The translations under genes were made by a program, and so were the position numbers. A DNA stretch of 53,568 nt from Wenxinia marina DSM 24838. GTDB taxonomy: Bacteria > Pseudomonadota > Alphaproteobacteria > Rhodobacterales > Rhodobacteraceae. The first letter of the stretch is position 1. Each line of letters opens with the position of its first letter. The stretch covers positions 137-53,704 of the forward strand of contig NZ_KB902292.1 of NCBI RefSeq assembly GCF_000379485.1, read 5' to 3'. Under the pieces are notes generated by a model. The model was not told where the DNA came from. It saw nothing but the letters and a program-made list of their open reading frames with translations, and did no database searches. This document shows positions 1-7,337 of the stretch, in pieces.

Positions 1-1
1 G

Positions 2-301
2 GATACGCTGGACGGGCGCGGCGGCGACGACACGATCATCGGCGGAGCGGGCGACGACGTGCTGCTGGGCGGGACGGGCGTTGATCTGTTCGTCTTCCGG
101 GACGGCGACGGCGTGGACACCATCGGCGATTTCAAAGCCGGCAGCGGCGGCGAGGTGCTCCGCTTCGAGGACCACGCCGGTTACGAGACGCTTACCGAGA
201 CGGCCGAGGGCGTTCTCGTCACGCTGGGCGGGGGCGACGCCGTGTTGCTTGCGGGACTGCAGGCTTCGGACCTTGTCGCGTATAACTTCGAGTTCATTTG
301 A
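2..301 (+). CDS. RTX/haemolysin-type calcium-binding protein, C-terminal part (5' end outside window)
   Basis: The reading frame is open from the window edge and ends at TGA 299-301. It begins with glycine/aspartate-rich nonapeptide repeats of the GGxGxDxUx kind (for example GGAGDDVLLGGTGVDLFVF), which bind Ca2+ as a parallel beta-roll after secretion. The tail that follows (FxxGDGVDTIGDFKAGxGG, then an acidic/hydrophobic stretch ending in NFEFI) is typical of the C-terminal signal region of proteins exported by a type I ABC system. The N-terminal domain lies outside the window, so the enzymatic or adhesive role cannot be named. An RTX protein beside a polysaccharide cluster could be a secreted glycanase or a matrix protein, but that is inference. 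Confidence 0.85.
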   Translation, partial: DTLDGRGGDDTIIGGAGDDVLLGGTGVDLFVFRDGDGVDTIGDFKAGSGGEVLRFEDHAGYETLTETAEGVLVTLGGGDAVLLAGLQASDLVAYNFEFI

Positions 302-612
302 CATGGCCCGTAATAACGAAATTCGAAAATGACCCTTTGATAGCCAAGGACAGGGATGCAGATCGAGATATCTGGGTGCTTGCCGGGCTTATCGGCTCTG
401 ACACGGTTCCTGCCAATACCGGTCTCGGATGGTACTAGGATGCCATGGTAGATATGATCTCCCAGCACGATCACTAACCAGCGGCGCTTTCCGAAACAGT
501 TCGTTAATATTCTGAGCGTTGAAAGATGCCGCTCAAGGTGTCAAACTTCCGAGATTGTGTGTGAAGCTGTACCCCGGCATACGACGTATGGACACGGGGG
601 GGGGGCAGAGGG
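302..612. other. Intergenic region without a recognised gene
   Basis: About 310 bases lie between the RTX gene and the HTTM gene. No convincing coding frame, RNA gene or strong hairpin was seen. Its one notable element is the run of ten G at its right end (listed separately). Any promoter for the HTTM gene would lie here, but no clear -35/-10 pair could be picked. Confidence 0.5.
596..605 (+). repeat. Homopolymer of ten G just upstream of the HTTM start
   Basis: Ten consecutive G lie 8 bases before the TTG start at 613. An ATG at 588 is out of frame with the HTTM gene at the current tract length. Removing one G would put ATG-588 in frame with it. This could be a contingency tract or a base-calling error in a homopolymer. 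Confidence 0.6.
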
Positions 613-2091
613 TTGGCAACAGTCTTCCAAAATTCAGGTGGCTGGCCTGTACGAAAGACCGGCCAGAGCGATCAGCGCGACGTTACGGAAAATCTAGGCG
701 GGCTTACGGCCTTCGCTTCCATGTGGGCAATCGCAGCACTCTTCAGCATGGGCGGCGACTACGGCGCACTGAACTTCGACAAGGGCCTATTGTACGCACT
801 GCCCGCCTGGGGCATCGTCCTGCTGAGCATCCTGCTGATCCGCCGACCCCATAGTAGCGCATTGCTCTTCGCGCTGGCGGCATTTGTCGTTGTACTGTAC
901 GCGCTTCGCTCGCCTGTCGCCTCCAACAACAAGACCATCACAATGGTAATGGACTTGGCGATCCTGCTGAGCGGCGGTTATCTCTATTGGAAGTCCAGTG
1001 ACGGTCGTATTGACCGGGAGCAGCTATACGAGCAGATCCGGGTCGTCGCACGGGCTTTGCTCGCGATCATGTACTTCTACGGCATCTTCCATAAGATCAA
1101 CACCGATTTCCTAGATCCGGAGGTGAGCTGCGCGGTCGGACTCTACGCACCGCTCGCCAGCCCGTTCGGACTCGAAGACAATATTTATGGTCGTTACCTC
1201 GCCATTTATGCGACGTTCATTATCGAGGGCATCGCCATCATCTCGCTGTATTGGCGAAAATACTTTGCAGTCGGTTTCCTTCTTGCTCTGCTTTTTCATT
1301 TCATCATCCCGATTTCAGCGTTCTCCTGGTACATGGACTTCTCGAGCCTCGTGTTCGCGCTATACGTCCTCAGCATTCCGCGCGAGGTCAGCGCAACGGC
1401 CCATGCCACGGTCCATTCGGCCTTTTCTGCCGTCGCCAGTCGGGCGGCTCCCTTCGGCAAGGAACTGATCGGACTGACGGTTTTCGGTCTAGCCATTCTA
1501 GTGGTCGTCGTGCTCGACTTCGCTTATGGAGAGCGGTCTTGGGGGCTGATGCGCCACTCCATCGGCATCCTGATGTGGACCGTTTTCGGTTCCGTCGCCA
1601 TGTTCATTCTGGCGGAGTCGGCGCTGAGACATCTTCCTTATACTGGCAGGCATTCGGCACGTCAGCCCGCCTGGCTTTTCGTCATTCCGACACTCTTCTT
1701 CCTGTCCTGTCTGTCGCCATATCTCGGGCTTAAGACGGAGAGCTCAATCAACATGTTCTCCAATCTTCATACCGAGGGGGGACAAACCAACCACCTTCTT
1801 TTCGACGAGCCCCCGTACCTGTTTGGCTATCAGAGAGACGTCGTGCGCATAGTCGACGCCTCGGACGGGCCGATGCGTCAGCGTGCCGAGGATGGTCAGC
1901 AGGTTGTGCTGTTCGCGCTCAGAGATTACCTCCGGCAGAACCCTGACGCCTGGGTCAGCTACGAACTGGACGGGACCCTGCACGAAGCAGTGACGCGAGC
2001 GAATTTCGCAGTGCAGCCTGGCCTTATCGAACGCAACCTCCTGCCTTTCAAGTTGGTGGATTTCGAAAGGCCCAAAGTCTGCACTCACTAA
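613..2091 (+). CDS. HTTM-domain (vitamin K-dependent carboxylase-like) integral membrane protein
   Basis: This 492-residue polytopic membrane protein has about eight hydrophobic segments. Two stretches are characteristic of the HTTM family: FYGIFHKINTDFLDPEVSC around residues 155-175, and GLKTESSINMFSNLHTEGG with NHLL around 375-395. HTTM proteins are distant relatives of vitamin K-dependent gamma-carboxylase; bacterial members are mostly uncharacterised and are often paired with DCC (DUF393) proteins, as here (DCC at 2349). The start is uncertain: TTG 613 gives the longest frame, ATG 721 would begin at the first hydrophobic segment, and ATG 588 would be used if the G tract were one base shorter. 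The substrate is unknown. A redox role in the inner membrane together with the DCC partner is inferred. Confidence 0.7.
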   Translation: MATVFQNSGGWPVRKTGQSDQRDVTENLGGLTAFASMWAIAALFSMGGDYGALNFDKGLLYALPAWGIVLLSILLIRRPHSSALLFALAAFVVVLYALRSPVASNNKTITMVMDLAILLSGGYLYWKSSDGRIDREQLYEQIRVVARALLAIMYFYGIFHKINTDFLDPEVSCAVGLYAPLASPFGLEDNIYGRYLAIYATFIIEGIAIISLYWRKYFAVGFLLALLFHFIIPISAFSWYMDFSSLVFALYVLSIPREVSATAHATVHSAFSAVASRAAPFGKELIGLTVFGLAILVVVVLDFAYGERSWGLMRHSIGILMWTVFGSVAMFILAESALRHLPYTGRHSARQPAWLFVIPTLFFLSCLSPYLGLKTESSINMFSNLHTEGGQTNHLLFDEPPYLFGYQRDVVRIVDASDGPMRQRAEDGQQVVLFALRDYLRQNPDAWVSYELDGTLHEAVTRANFAVQPGLIERNLLPFKLVDFERPKVCTH

Positions 2092-2131
2092 CCGGTCGCC
2101 ATGGCGGACATGCCCACCTGGGAGCAAGAAA

Positions 2132-2368
2132 ATGCCGGAAGACGTTAGAATGGAACGTGCCGCCTTCGGCCGATTCGCCGACTCGCCCACAGTCAGGTCA
2201 TCGTTCGCCATTCGTATGAAACAGATTTGTCTGCTTGGTTTCGCCGTGGCCATCGCCGCAAGTGTCGTCAGCGCCATCGCCAACTTGCCGGTCATCACCG
2301 GATGCGGATTCTATGCGCATTGCGATGTCGAGATCGCAGGGTTCGACAATGAAATCGACGAGCAGTAG
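2132..2368 (+). CDS. Small single-span membrane protein, function unknown
   Basis: This is a 78-residue frame whose ATG follows a good ribosome-binding site (GGGAG seven bases upstream). It has a basic N-terminal 28 residues, one hydrophobic segment (ICLLGFAVAIAASVVSAI) and an acidic tail containing two cysteines (CGFYAHC). An inner start at ATG 2216 would leave a 50-residue protein beginning just before the hydrophobic segment. Its 3' end overlaps the DCC gene by 20 bases, and it lies 40 bases after the HTTM gene, so the three are probably one transcript. The paired cysteines and its place between HTTM and DCC genes suggest a small redox-linked accessory protein, but no family was recognised. 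Confidence 0.45.
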   Translation: MPEDVRMERAAFGRFADSPTVRSSFAIRMKQICLLGFAVAIAASVVSAIANLPVITGCGFYAHCDVEIAGFDNEIDEQ

Positions 2369-2765
2369 CGGCGTACCTGAGGCCTCGCTCATAGTCTACG
2401 ACGGCGAGTGCGTGTTCTGTCAGAACTACGTCAGGTTCGTCCGCCTACGTGAAACGGTCGGGCCTATCGAGCTTATCGACGCCAGGAGCGGCGACCACAG
2501 GGTCCGGGCCTTCCAGAGGCAGGGGTACGACCTCAACGAGGGCATGTTATTCGTGCACAACGGCACGGTCCATCACGGGGCCGACGCGGTGCACAAGATG
2601 GCACTGCTGTCATCCTCCTCGGGGCTGGCCAACCGGATGAACCAAGTTGTGCTCTCGAATGGCACCTTAGCGAGGCTGATCTATCCGGTCTTAAAAGCCG
2701 GTCGCCGCATCACGCTTCTTGCGCGGGGGCGCCGGCAGATCGCCCCACCCGACGAAGAGGGGTAG
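2349..2765 (+). CDS. DCC family (DUF393) thiol-disulfide oxidoreductase-like protein
   Basis: This 138-residue protein carries the hallmark of the DCC family, YDGECVFCQNYVRF, near residues 17-30, that is D-x-x-C-x-x-C. The frame is open further upstream, but ATG 2349 was chosen because it lies just before the conserved domain and overlaps the preceding gene by 20 bases, as in coupled translation. DCC proteins resemble thioredoxin-fold oxidoreductases and are often encoded next to HTTM membrane proteins or fused to them. Here the HTTM gene is immediately upstream. The tail is basic (GRRITLLARGRRQ). It probably acts in the cytoplasm or at the membrane in a redox reaction with the HTTM protein; the substrate is unknown. 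Confidence 0.75.
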   Translation: MKSTSSSGVPEASLIVYDGECVFCQNYVRFVRLRETVGPIELIDARSGDHRVRAFQRQGYDLNEGMLFVHNGTVHHGADAVHKMALLSSSSGLANRMNQVVLSNGTLARLIYPVLKAGRRITLLARGRRQIAPPDEEG

Positions 2766-2925
2766 CGGTTCTGAACGAGGCAAACCTGCATCCACCCTCT
2801 CGATTTCATCCGATTCCGTTCGGAATCGGTAGGGCGCCGGATGAAGACGCGGTACGGGAGTCCGAGTGGTGGGGTGTCTGCGCCGATCCGGCAAGCCATT
2901 TTGACGGCGGCAATCTTGTTAGAGG

Positions 2926-4158
2926 GTGAGGGACATCGTTACTCCGGAGCAGATCGCGGCCCCCGTGTCGCCGAAAGGCTGGCGAGACGATGGCCGATGG
3001 GAGACCGCGACGAACTCCACCGGCGGTGCGGGTCGACTTCCCGTGTTGGACGGTCTGCGCGGAACTGCGGCGTTCGTGGTCATCATCTACCATTATCTCT
3101 GTCTTGCGCACCCGCGACTGACGCCCTCGATGTCCGAGGCGCCGAATGCCATTGTCGACACGCCGATCAACCTCGCGGTCAACGGGGCCTTCGCCGTCGC
3201 GATCTTCTTCGTTCTTTCCGGGTTCGTGATCGCGCGAAGCGCGGACAGGCGACGCGAAACAGTGATGCGTGCGCTGGTCGCGCGCTACCTGCGCCTTGCG
3301 CTGCCAGCCGCGGCCAGCTGCCTGCTGGCATGGGCGCTGTTGACGATGCTGCCCAACGCCACGAGCGAGCTGCGGAACGATCCGGAGTTTTCGTCGCGAT
3401 GGCTTGAGTACACATACCAAGGCGACATTGGCTCTCCTGTCAGAGCGGTGTACAACGGCATGATCGGGATATTCGAGCATGGATTTTCCCGCTGGAACAA
3501 CGCTCTGTGGACCTTGAAGATCGAACTGTTCGGCTCGTTCGCAGTTCTTCTGACCTTCATGCTGACGTCGGGAATGCCGCGGTTTGCGATGCTGGTGATC
3601 GGAAGCGTCGTGCTCCCCAGTCTCACGGAGCCGTCCTACATCGCCTTCGGCCTAGGGGCGATTCTCTACGAGGGTCATCGGGTCGGCATGTTCACGCGAA
3701 AGGCGGAAGTCGGATGGAACGCGACCGTGCCATTCGTCCTGTTGCTCGTAACCGGTCTGTTGCTCGCCTTTCCGGGGGGCGGCTTCCACGATCGGGTCGG
3801 TCTGCCGCACGTGCCACCGGACTGGCGTATCGGCGGCTCGCGCGGCTACCTCCACGTCTTCGCGGCCGCACTCGTGATCCTTTGCCTGCTGATTTCCCCG
3901 GCCACCGCGCGGCCCTTCAGCTCGCCGATTCTCCTCTGGCTCGGGCGGGTGTCGTTTGGGCTGTATCTTGTTCATGTGCCTATCCTCTACACCGTCGTCG
4001 CGCACCTCCACCTTGACACGAGCTTTGGCACGATTCTGATCGCGGCTATATTCCTCGCGATCTGCCTCGCATTGGCCGAAATCTTCACGCGACTGATCGA
4101 CATTCCGACGCTGCGTCTGTGCTCGCGAATCCGTTCCCTCGGAACTTCGAAAGGATGA
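2926..4158 (+). CDS. Acyltransferase family 3 (OafA/ExoZ-like) membrane protein
   Basis: A 410-residue polytopic protein with the signature motifs of the acyltransferase-3 family: LDGLRGTAAFVVIIYHY near residues 41-57 (with the catalytic-type R and H), FFVLSGFVIARS near 93-104, and WTLKIELFGSF near 195-205, followed by about eight membrane spans. Family members transfer acetyl, succinyl or other acyl groups from cytoplasmic donors to sugars of surface polysaccharides; ExoZ and ExoH of succinoglycan pathways belong here. The start GTG 2926 precedes a hydrophilic leader of about 35 residues. It lies only 4 bases before the GMC oxidoreductase, so the two are probably co-transcribed. A role in acylating the polysaccharide made by this cluster is inferred; the acyl group cannot be told. 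Confidence 0.85.
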   Translation: MRDIVTPEQIAAPVSPKGWRDDGRWETATNSTGGAGRLPVLDGLRGTAAFVVIIYHYLCLAHPRLTPSMSEAPNAIVDTPINLAVNGAFAVAIFFVLSGFVIARSADRRRETVMRALVARYLRLALPAAASCLLAWALLTMLPNATSELRNDPEFSSRWLEYTYQGDIGSPVRAVYNGMIGIFEHGFSRWNNALWTLKIELFGSFAVLLTFMLTSGMPRFAMLVIGSVVLPSLTEPSYIAFGLGAILYEGHRVGMFTRKAEVGWNATVPFVLLLVTGLLLAFPGGGFHDRVGLPHVPPDWRIGGSRGYLHVFAAALVILCLLISPATARPFSSPILLWLGRVSFGLYLVHVPILYTVVAHLHLDTSFGTILIAAIFLAICLALAEIFTRLIDIPTLRLCSRIRSLGTSKG

Positions 4159-4162
4159 TGGC

Positions 4163-5608
4163 GTGTTAACCACCGACCCGGACGCTGTGATCGGCCAGTC
4201 ATACGATGTCGTCATTATCGGGAGTGGTTTCGGATCGGCCTTCTTTCTAGGCGAGCTACTGGAAGGCGATCCGACGGCACGAGTGCTCGTGCTGGAATGG
4301 GGCGACTACAACACGCTCGACTGGCAGCTCGAAAACGGAAGAAACTCCACCTTTCCGCCGGAGAACACATATAGGAGCTCGTCCGGCAAGGCCTGGAACT
4401 ACACTATCGGACTTGGAGGCGGAACTAATTGCTGGTTCGGCCAGACTCCGCGCATGCATCCGACGGACTTTCGACTGAAATCGGCCTATGGCGTCGGCAA
4501 CGATTGGCCCCTCGATTACGGCTCACTTGAGCCGTACTATGTCGAGGCCGAGCGGATAATGTCGGTGTCCGGCGACGCGGATATGGCCCATATCATGCCG
4601 AGATCGGCGCCATTCCCGCAGCCGCCACACCGGCCATCCCTGCCGGACCGCCTGATGAAAGAAGCCCGTCCCGAAACACACTTCATCATGCCCACTGCCC
4701 GTGCGCGCTTGGCGACGGATACGCGGCCGGCCTGCTGCGCGTCGATGCGATGCAACCTCTGCCCCATCGGCGCGAAGTTCACGGCTCAGAACGGCCTGAT
4801 GCCACTATTCGAGAACGACCGCGTCGTCACACTGACAGGAGCCGAAGTCCGAGAACTCGAGAGCGCAGGCAACACGGTCTCGGCGGTCCGCTTCCGATCG
4901 GGCGGGCAAGACTACCGGATCGAAGCAGATCTTTTCGTTCTCGGCGCAAATGCCATCCAGAGCCCGGCCATCCTGCTCCGATCCGGTTTGGGGGGGGGCA
5001 AGACGGGGCTGGGCCTGCATGAAGCTCTTGGCGCGGCATTCGAGGCGACCTTGGATGGCATCGACAACTTTGACGGCAGCACAATCACGACAGGGCTCGA
5101 CTTCTCGCTCTACGACGGCGCACATCGCAGCGATGTCGGCGCCGCGATGATCTATTTTGAGAATCGATGGTCGCACGGCATGCGCGCCGTGCCGGGGCGG
5201 ATGAGGCAGACGCTACCGCTGGTGGTGGTGACAGAGGACCTCCTCGACGATCGCAACGCCGTGACCATCGATGGCGAGGGCACCGCACACGTGGACTACG
5301 TCGGGCCGTCTGACTATGCCCGAAACGGAATGTCCCTAGCAAAAGAGCGGCTCGGTGACGTGCTGTCTCCCCTCCCCGTCGAAGACATACTGTTCCACGG
5401 GTACCGCGAGACGGAATCTCACCTGCAAGGTACGCTGAGGATGGGCACGGATGCGAACGACTCGGTCGTGGACGCAGGCATGGTTCATCACAGATTGCGG
5501 AATCTCGTCGTGGTCGGTACGTCGACCTTCCCCACCTGTTCCTGCGCCAACCCCAGCCTTACGGCCGCTGCCCTGTCCATCCGGAGTGCAAGGATGCTTC
5601 TGAAATGA
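4163..5608 (+). CDS. GMC-family FAD-dependent oxidoreductase
   Basis: A 481-residue flavoprotein. The N-terminus has the dinucleotide-binding fold YDVVIIGSGFGSAFF (G-x-G-x-x-G type). The C-terminal GMC domain shows SHLQGTLRMG and ends in VVVGTSTFPTCSCANPSLTAAAL, matching the usual FAD-contacting NPSLT segment. A cysteine cluster (CASMRCNLC, about residues 193-201) occurs midway and could bind a metal or form a disulfide. GMC enzymes oxidise sugars, polyols or alcohols. The ATGA overlap with the following small Tat-type gene resembles the two- and three-subunit dehydrogenases (gluconate or fructose type) whose small subunit is exported. The start GTG 4163 lies 4 bases after the acyltransferase stop. 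A run of nine G lies inside this gene (4990-4998). Confidence 0.85.
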   Translation: MLTTDPDAVIGQSYDVVIIGSGFGSAFFLGELLEGDPTARVLVLEWGDYNTLDWQLENGRNSTFPPENTYRSSSGKAWNYTIGLGGGTNCWFGQTPRMHPTDFRLKSAYGVGNDWPLDYGSLEPYYVEAERIMSVSGDADMAHIMPRSAPFPQPPHRPSLPDRLMKEARPETHFIMPTARARLATDTRPACCASMRCNLCPIGAKFTAQNGLMPLFENDRVVTLTGAEVRELESAGNTVSAVRFRSGGQDYRIEADLFVLGANAIQSPAILLRSGLGGGKTGLGLHEALGAAFEATLDGIDNFDGSTITTGLDFSLYDGAHRSDVGAAMIYFENRWSHGMRAVPGRMRQTLPLVVVTEDLLDDRNAVTIDGEGTAHVDYVGPSDYARNGMSLAKERLGDVLSPLPVEDILFHGYRETESHLQGTLRMGTDANDSVVDAGMVHHRLRNLVVVGTSTFPTCSCANPSLTAAALSIRSARMLLK

Positions 5609-6048
5609 CCCAGCCAACGCGCAGAGCCGTCATCGCTGCGGGTACCAGCCTCATCGTGGCAGGAGCCGTCACCGGAGTGGCGATCGGACGGGATGTCCCG
5701 ATGACCGATCTCTTTCGTAGGGTTCTCGAGAGGTATCTGGGACACCTGAACATGCCGGACGACGACCTTGATCAATTTGCAAATGCGTTTTCAGAGCGAC
5801 GGGGCTGGCAAGTGCCTCACGGTAAGCTCGCCTCCGGGTACGAGGCAGCTCATATCGTTGGCCTGCCGGAGATGTCGCGTCGGATCCTGCCGGCCGAATA
5901 CAATCGACGGCTCGAAGCGTTCGACCGCCATCTCCTTGGCGATTTCTACCTCTATACCACGATTGGGTACAGAGAAGACCCGCAGGAAGAGGTTTATTAC
6001 TTGGGACCGACCCCATGCCAGAATCCATTTGCGGAATTCGCGGCATGA
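5605..6048 (+). CDS. Small Tat-signal protein paired with the GMC oxidoreductase
   Basis: A 147-residue protein whose ATG overlaps the GMC stop codon (ATGA), a strong sign of translational coupling. Its N-terminus (TRRAVIAAGTSLIVAGAVTG) has a twin arginine followed by a hydrophobic stretch, so it is probably exported or membrane-anchored by the Tat system. The remainder is soluble and contains FYLYTTIGYREDPQEE and a C-terminal GPTPCQNPF. Small subunits of gluconate/sorbitol-type membrane dehydrogenases have this size, Tat signal and gene position, so it may be the partner that carries the GMC subunit across the membrane. That assignment rests on context and overall form; no specific family motif was recognised. 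Confidence 0.65.
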   Translation: MTQPTRRAVIAAGTSLIVAGAVTGVAIGRDVPMTDLFRRVLERYLGHLNMPDDDLDQFANAFSERRGWQVPHGKLASGYEAAHIVGLPEMSRRILPAEYNRRLEAFDRHLLGDFYLYTTIGYREDPQEEVYYLGPTPCQNPFAEFAA

Positions 6049-6106
6049 CCATTCCCATCTCATCCCTGACGCCCGGTCGACCGCCGGTGCATCCGGTCGT
6101 TCACTG

Positions 6107-7300
6107 ATGGCGCACGTCACGGCAATCGTTCCGACCTACAACCGCGCCGCATTGATGGTCGATTGCATAGACTCTCTCCTTGAGCAGAGCCGCCCCCCCG
6201 ACCGAGTGCTTGTCGTGGACGACGGCTCCACCGACGATACGGTCGAAAGGCTTCGGTCCTACGCGAGCCGGATCCACTTCGTCACGCAGAAGAACAGCGG
6301 CAAGTCGGCGGCACTGAACCACGGCCTCTCCGTCGTGGGACAGACGGACTACATCTGGATTTGCGATGACGACGACATCGCCGACCGGCTAGGGCTCGAG
6401 CGTCTGCTGGACTGTGCTATGGGCCATCCCCAAGCACCATTCGTCTATGGAACCTACAAGAGGTTCCGTGACACGCCTAGCGGGCGGGTCTTCGAGGACG
6501 CGCCGTTCGAAGGGCGAGAGGGAGAAGACTCCTTCTTGATCCAAAGCCTCGAGGAGACTTTCGCCTTCCAGTTCGCCCAATTGGTGAAGCGCGAAACGTA
6601 CGAGGCCGTTGGTCCATTCCGAGCGGACCTGCCCCGCTCGATCGACTTTGAGATGAACATCCGCCTCGCTCGCTACGGCGTACCTGTCCGGATCCCCGAC
6701 GTCATCTTCTTCCAGCGGATCCACAGCGGAGATCGGGGGCCCGCAAGCGCGCGGTTCAAAGCCGACGAGGCCCTAAGCAAGTGGGCGCGCTTCGGCGCGC
6801 AGATTACGCGGGACGCAACTGCCAGCCTGGAGCTTGCAAGCCTCCGACCCTATTTCGCGCGCGATTGGAGTGGGGATGACGCCAAGCGGTCCGAACTCTT
6901 GCAGCGAGGATTGATCTTCGCGCAGCGGATGATGTGGTCCGAGGCGCTCGATGACCTAGAGGCGTGCGCATCCTTGGCACCTGCCGGGACACTACCCTCG
7001 AGAGGCGAAATCCAGATCGCTGAATCCGTCGTTCGAGCGCGTCTAGCGCTCATTGCCCTTCAGAAGGATAAGGCCGCAATGCGACGCTTGAGGGACCTCC
7101 ACCGCCGGAGCGACTACGCGCGTCTCATCGTGTCTGCCGCCATGCGTCCGTTGGTCTGGAATGCCCGCAAAAGCTTGCGAGAGGGTCTGCGGCGCGAAGC
7201 CGCGAGTTTCCTGCAGACCCTAATCTTCGTCCTCGGACCGGCGGGTGCCCTCCGTCGGATCCGCGCGAGCCTCGTCTCAGGTCGGCCAGCCGGGCAGTGA
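6107..7300 (+). CDS. GT2 family glycosyltransferase with helical C-terminal extension
   Basis: The 397-residue protein begins directly with the GT-A fold: VTAIVPTYNRAALMVDC, then VLVVDDGSTDDT, then the metal-binding region WICDDDDIADR near residues 84-94. The longer upstream frame was rejected because it overlaps the Tat-type gene and has no family-like sequence; ATG 6107 lies 58 bases after that gene. After about 260 residues the GT domain gives way to a helical region of some 130 residues (LLQRGLIFAQRMMWSEALDDL) that is shared with the minus-strand glycosyltransferase at 9917-11104, so the two are paralogues. It adds a sugar to a growing lipid-linked oligosaccharide on the cytoplasmic face; donor and acceptor are unknown. 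Confidence 0.85.
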   Translation: MAHVTAIVPTYNRAALMVDCIDSLLEQSRPPDRVLVVDDGSTDDTVERLRSYASRIHFVTQKNSGKSAALNHGLSVVGQTDYIWICDDDDIADRLGLERLLDCAMGHPQAPFVYGTYKRFRDTPSGRVFEDAPFEGREGEDSFLIQSLEETFAFQFAQLVKRETYEAVGPFRADLPRSIDFEMNIRLARYGVPVRIPDVIFFQRIHSGDRGPASARFKADEALSKWARFGAQITRDATASLELASLRPYFARDWSGDDAKRSELLQRGLIFAQRMMWSEALDDLEACASLAPAGTLPSRGEIQIAESVVRARLALIALQKDKAAMRRLRDLHRRSDYARLIVSAAMRPLVWNARKSLREGLRREAASFLQTLIFVLGPAGALRRIRASLVSGRPAGQ

Positions 7301-7337
7301 TAAGACAGGAGCAGGACGACTGACACCCCATCTCTCC

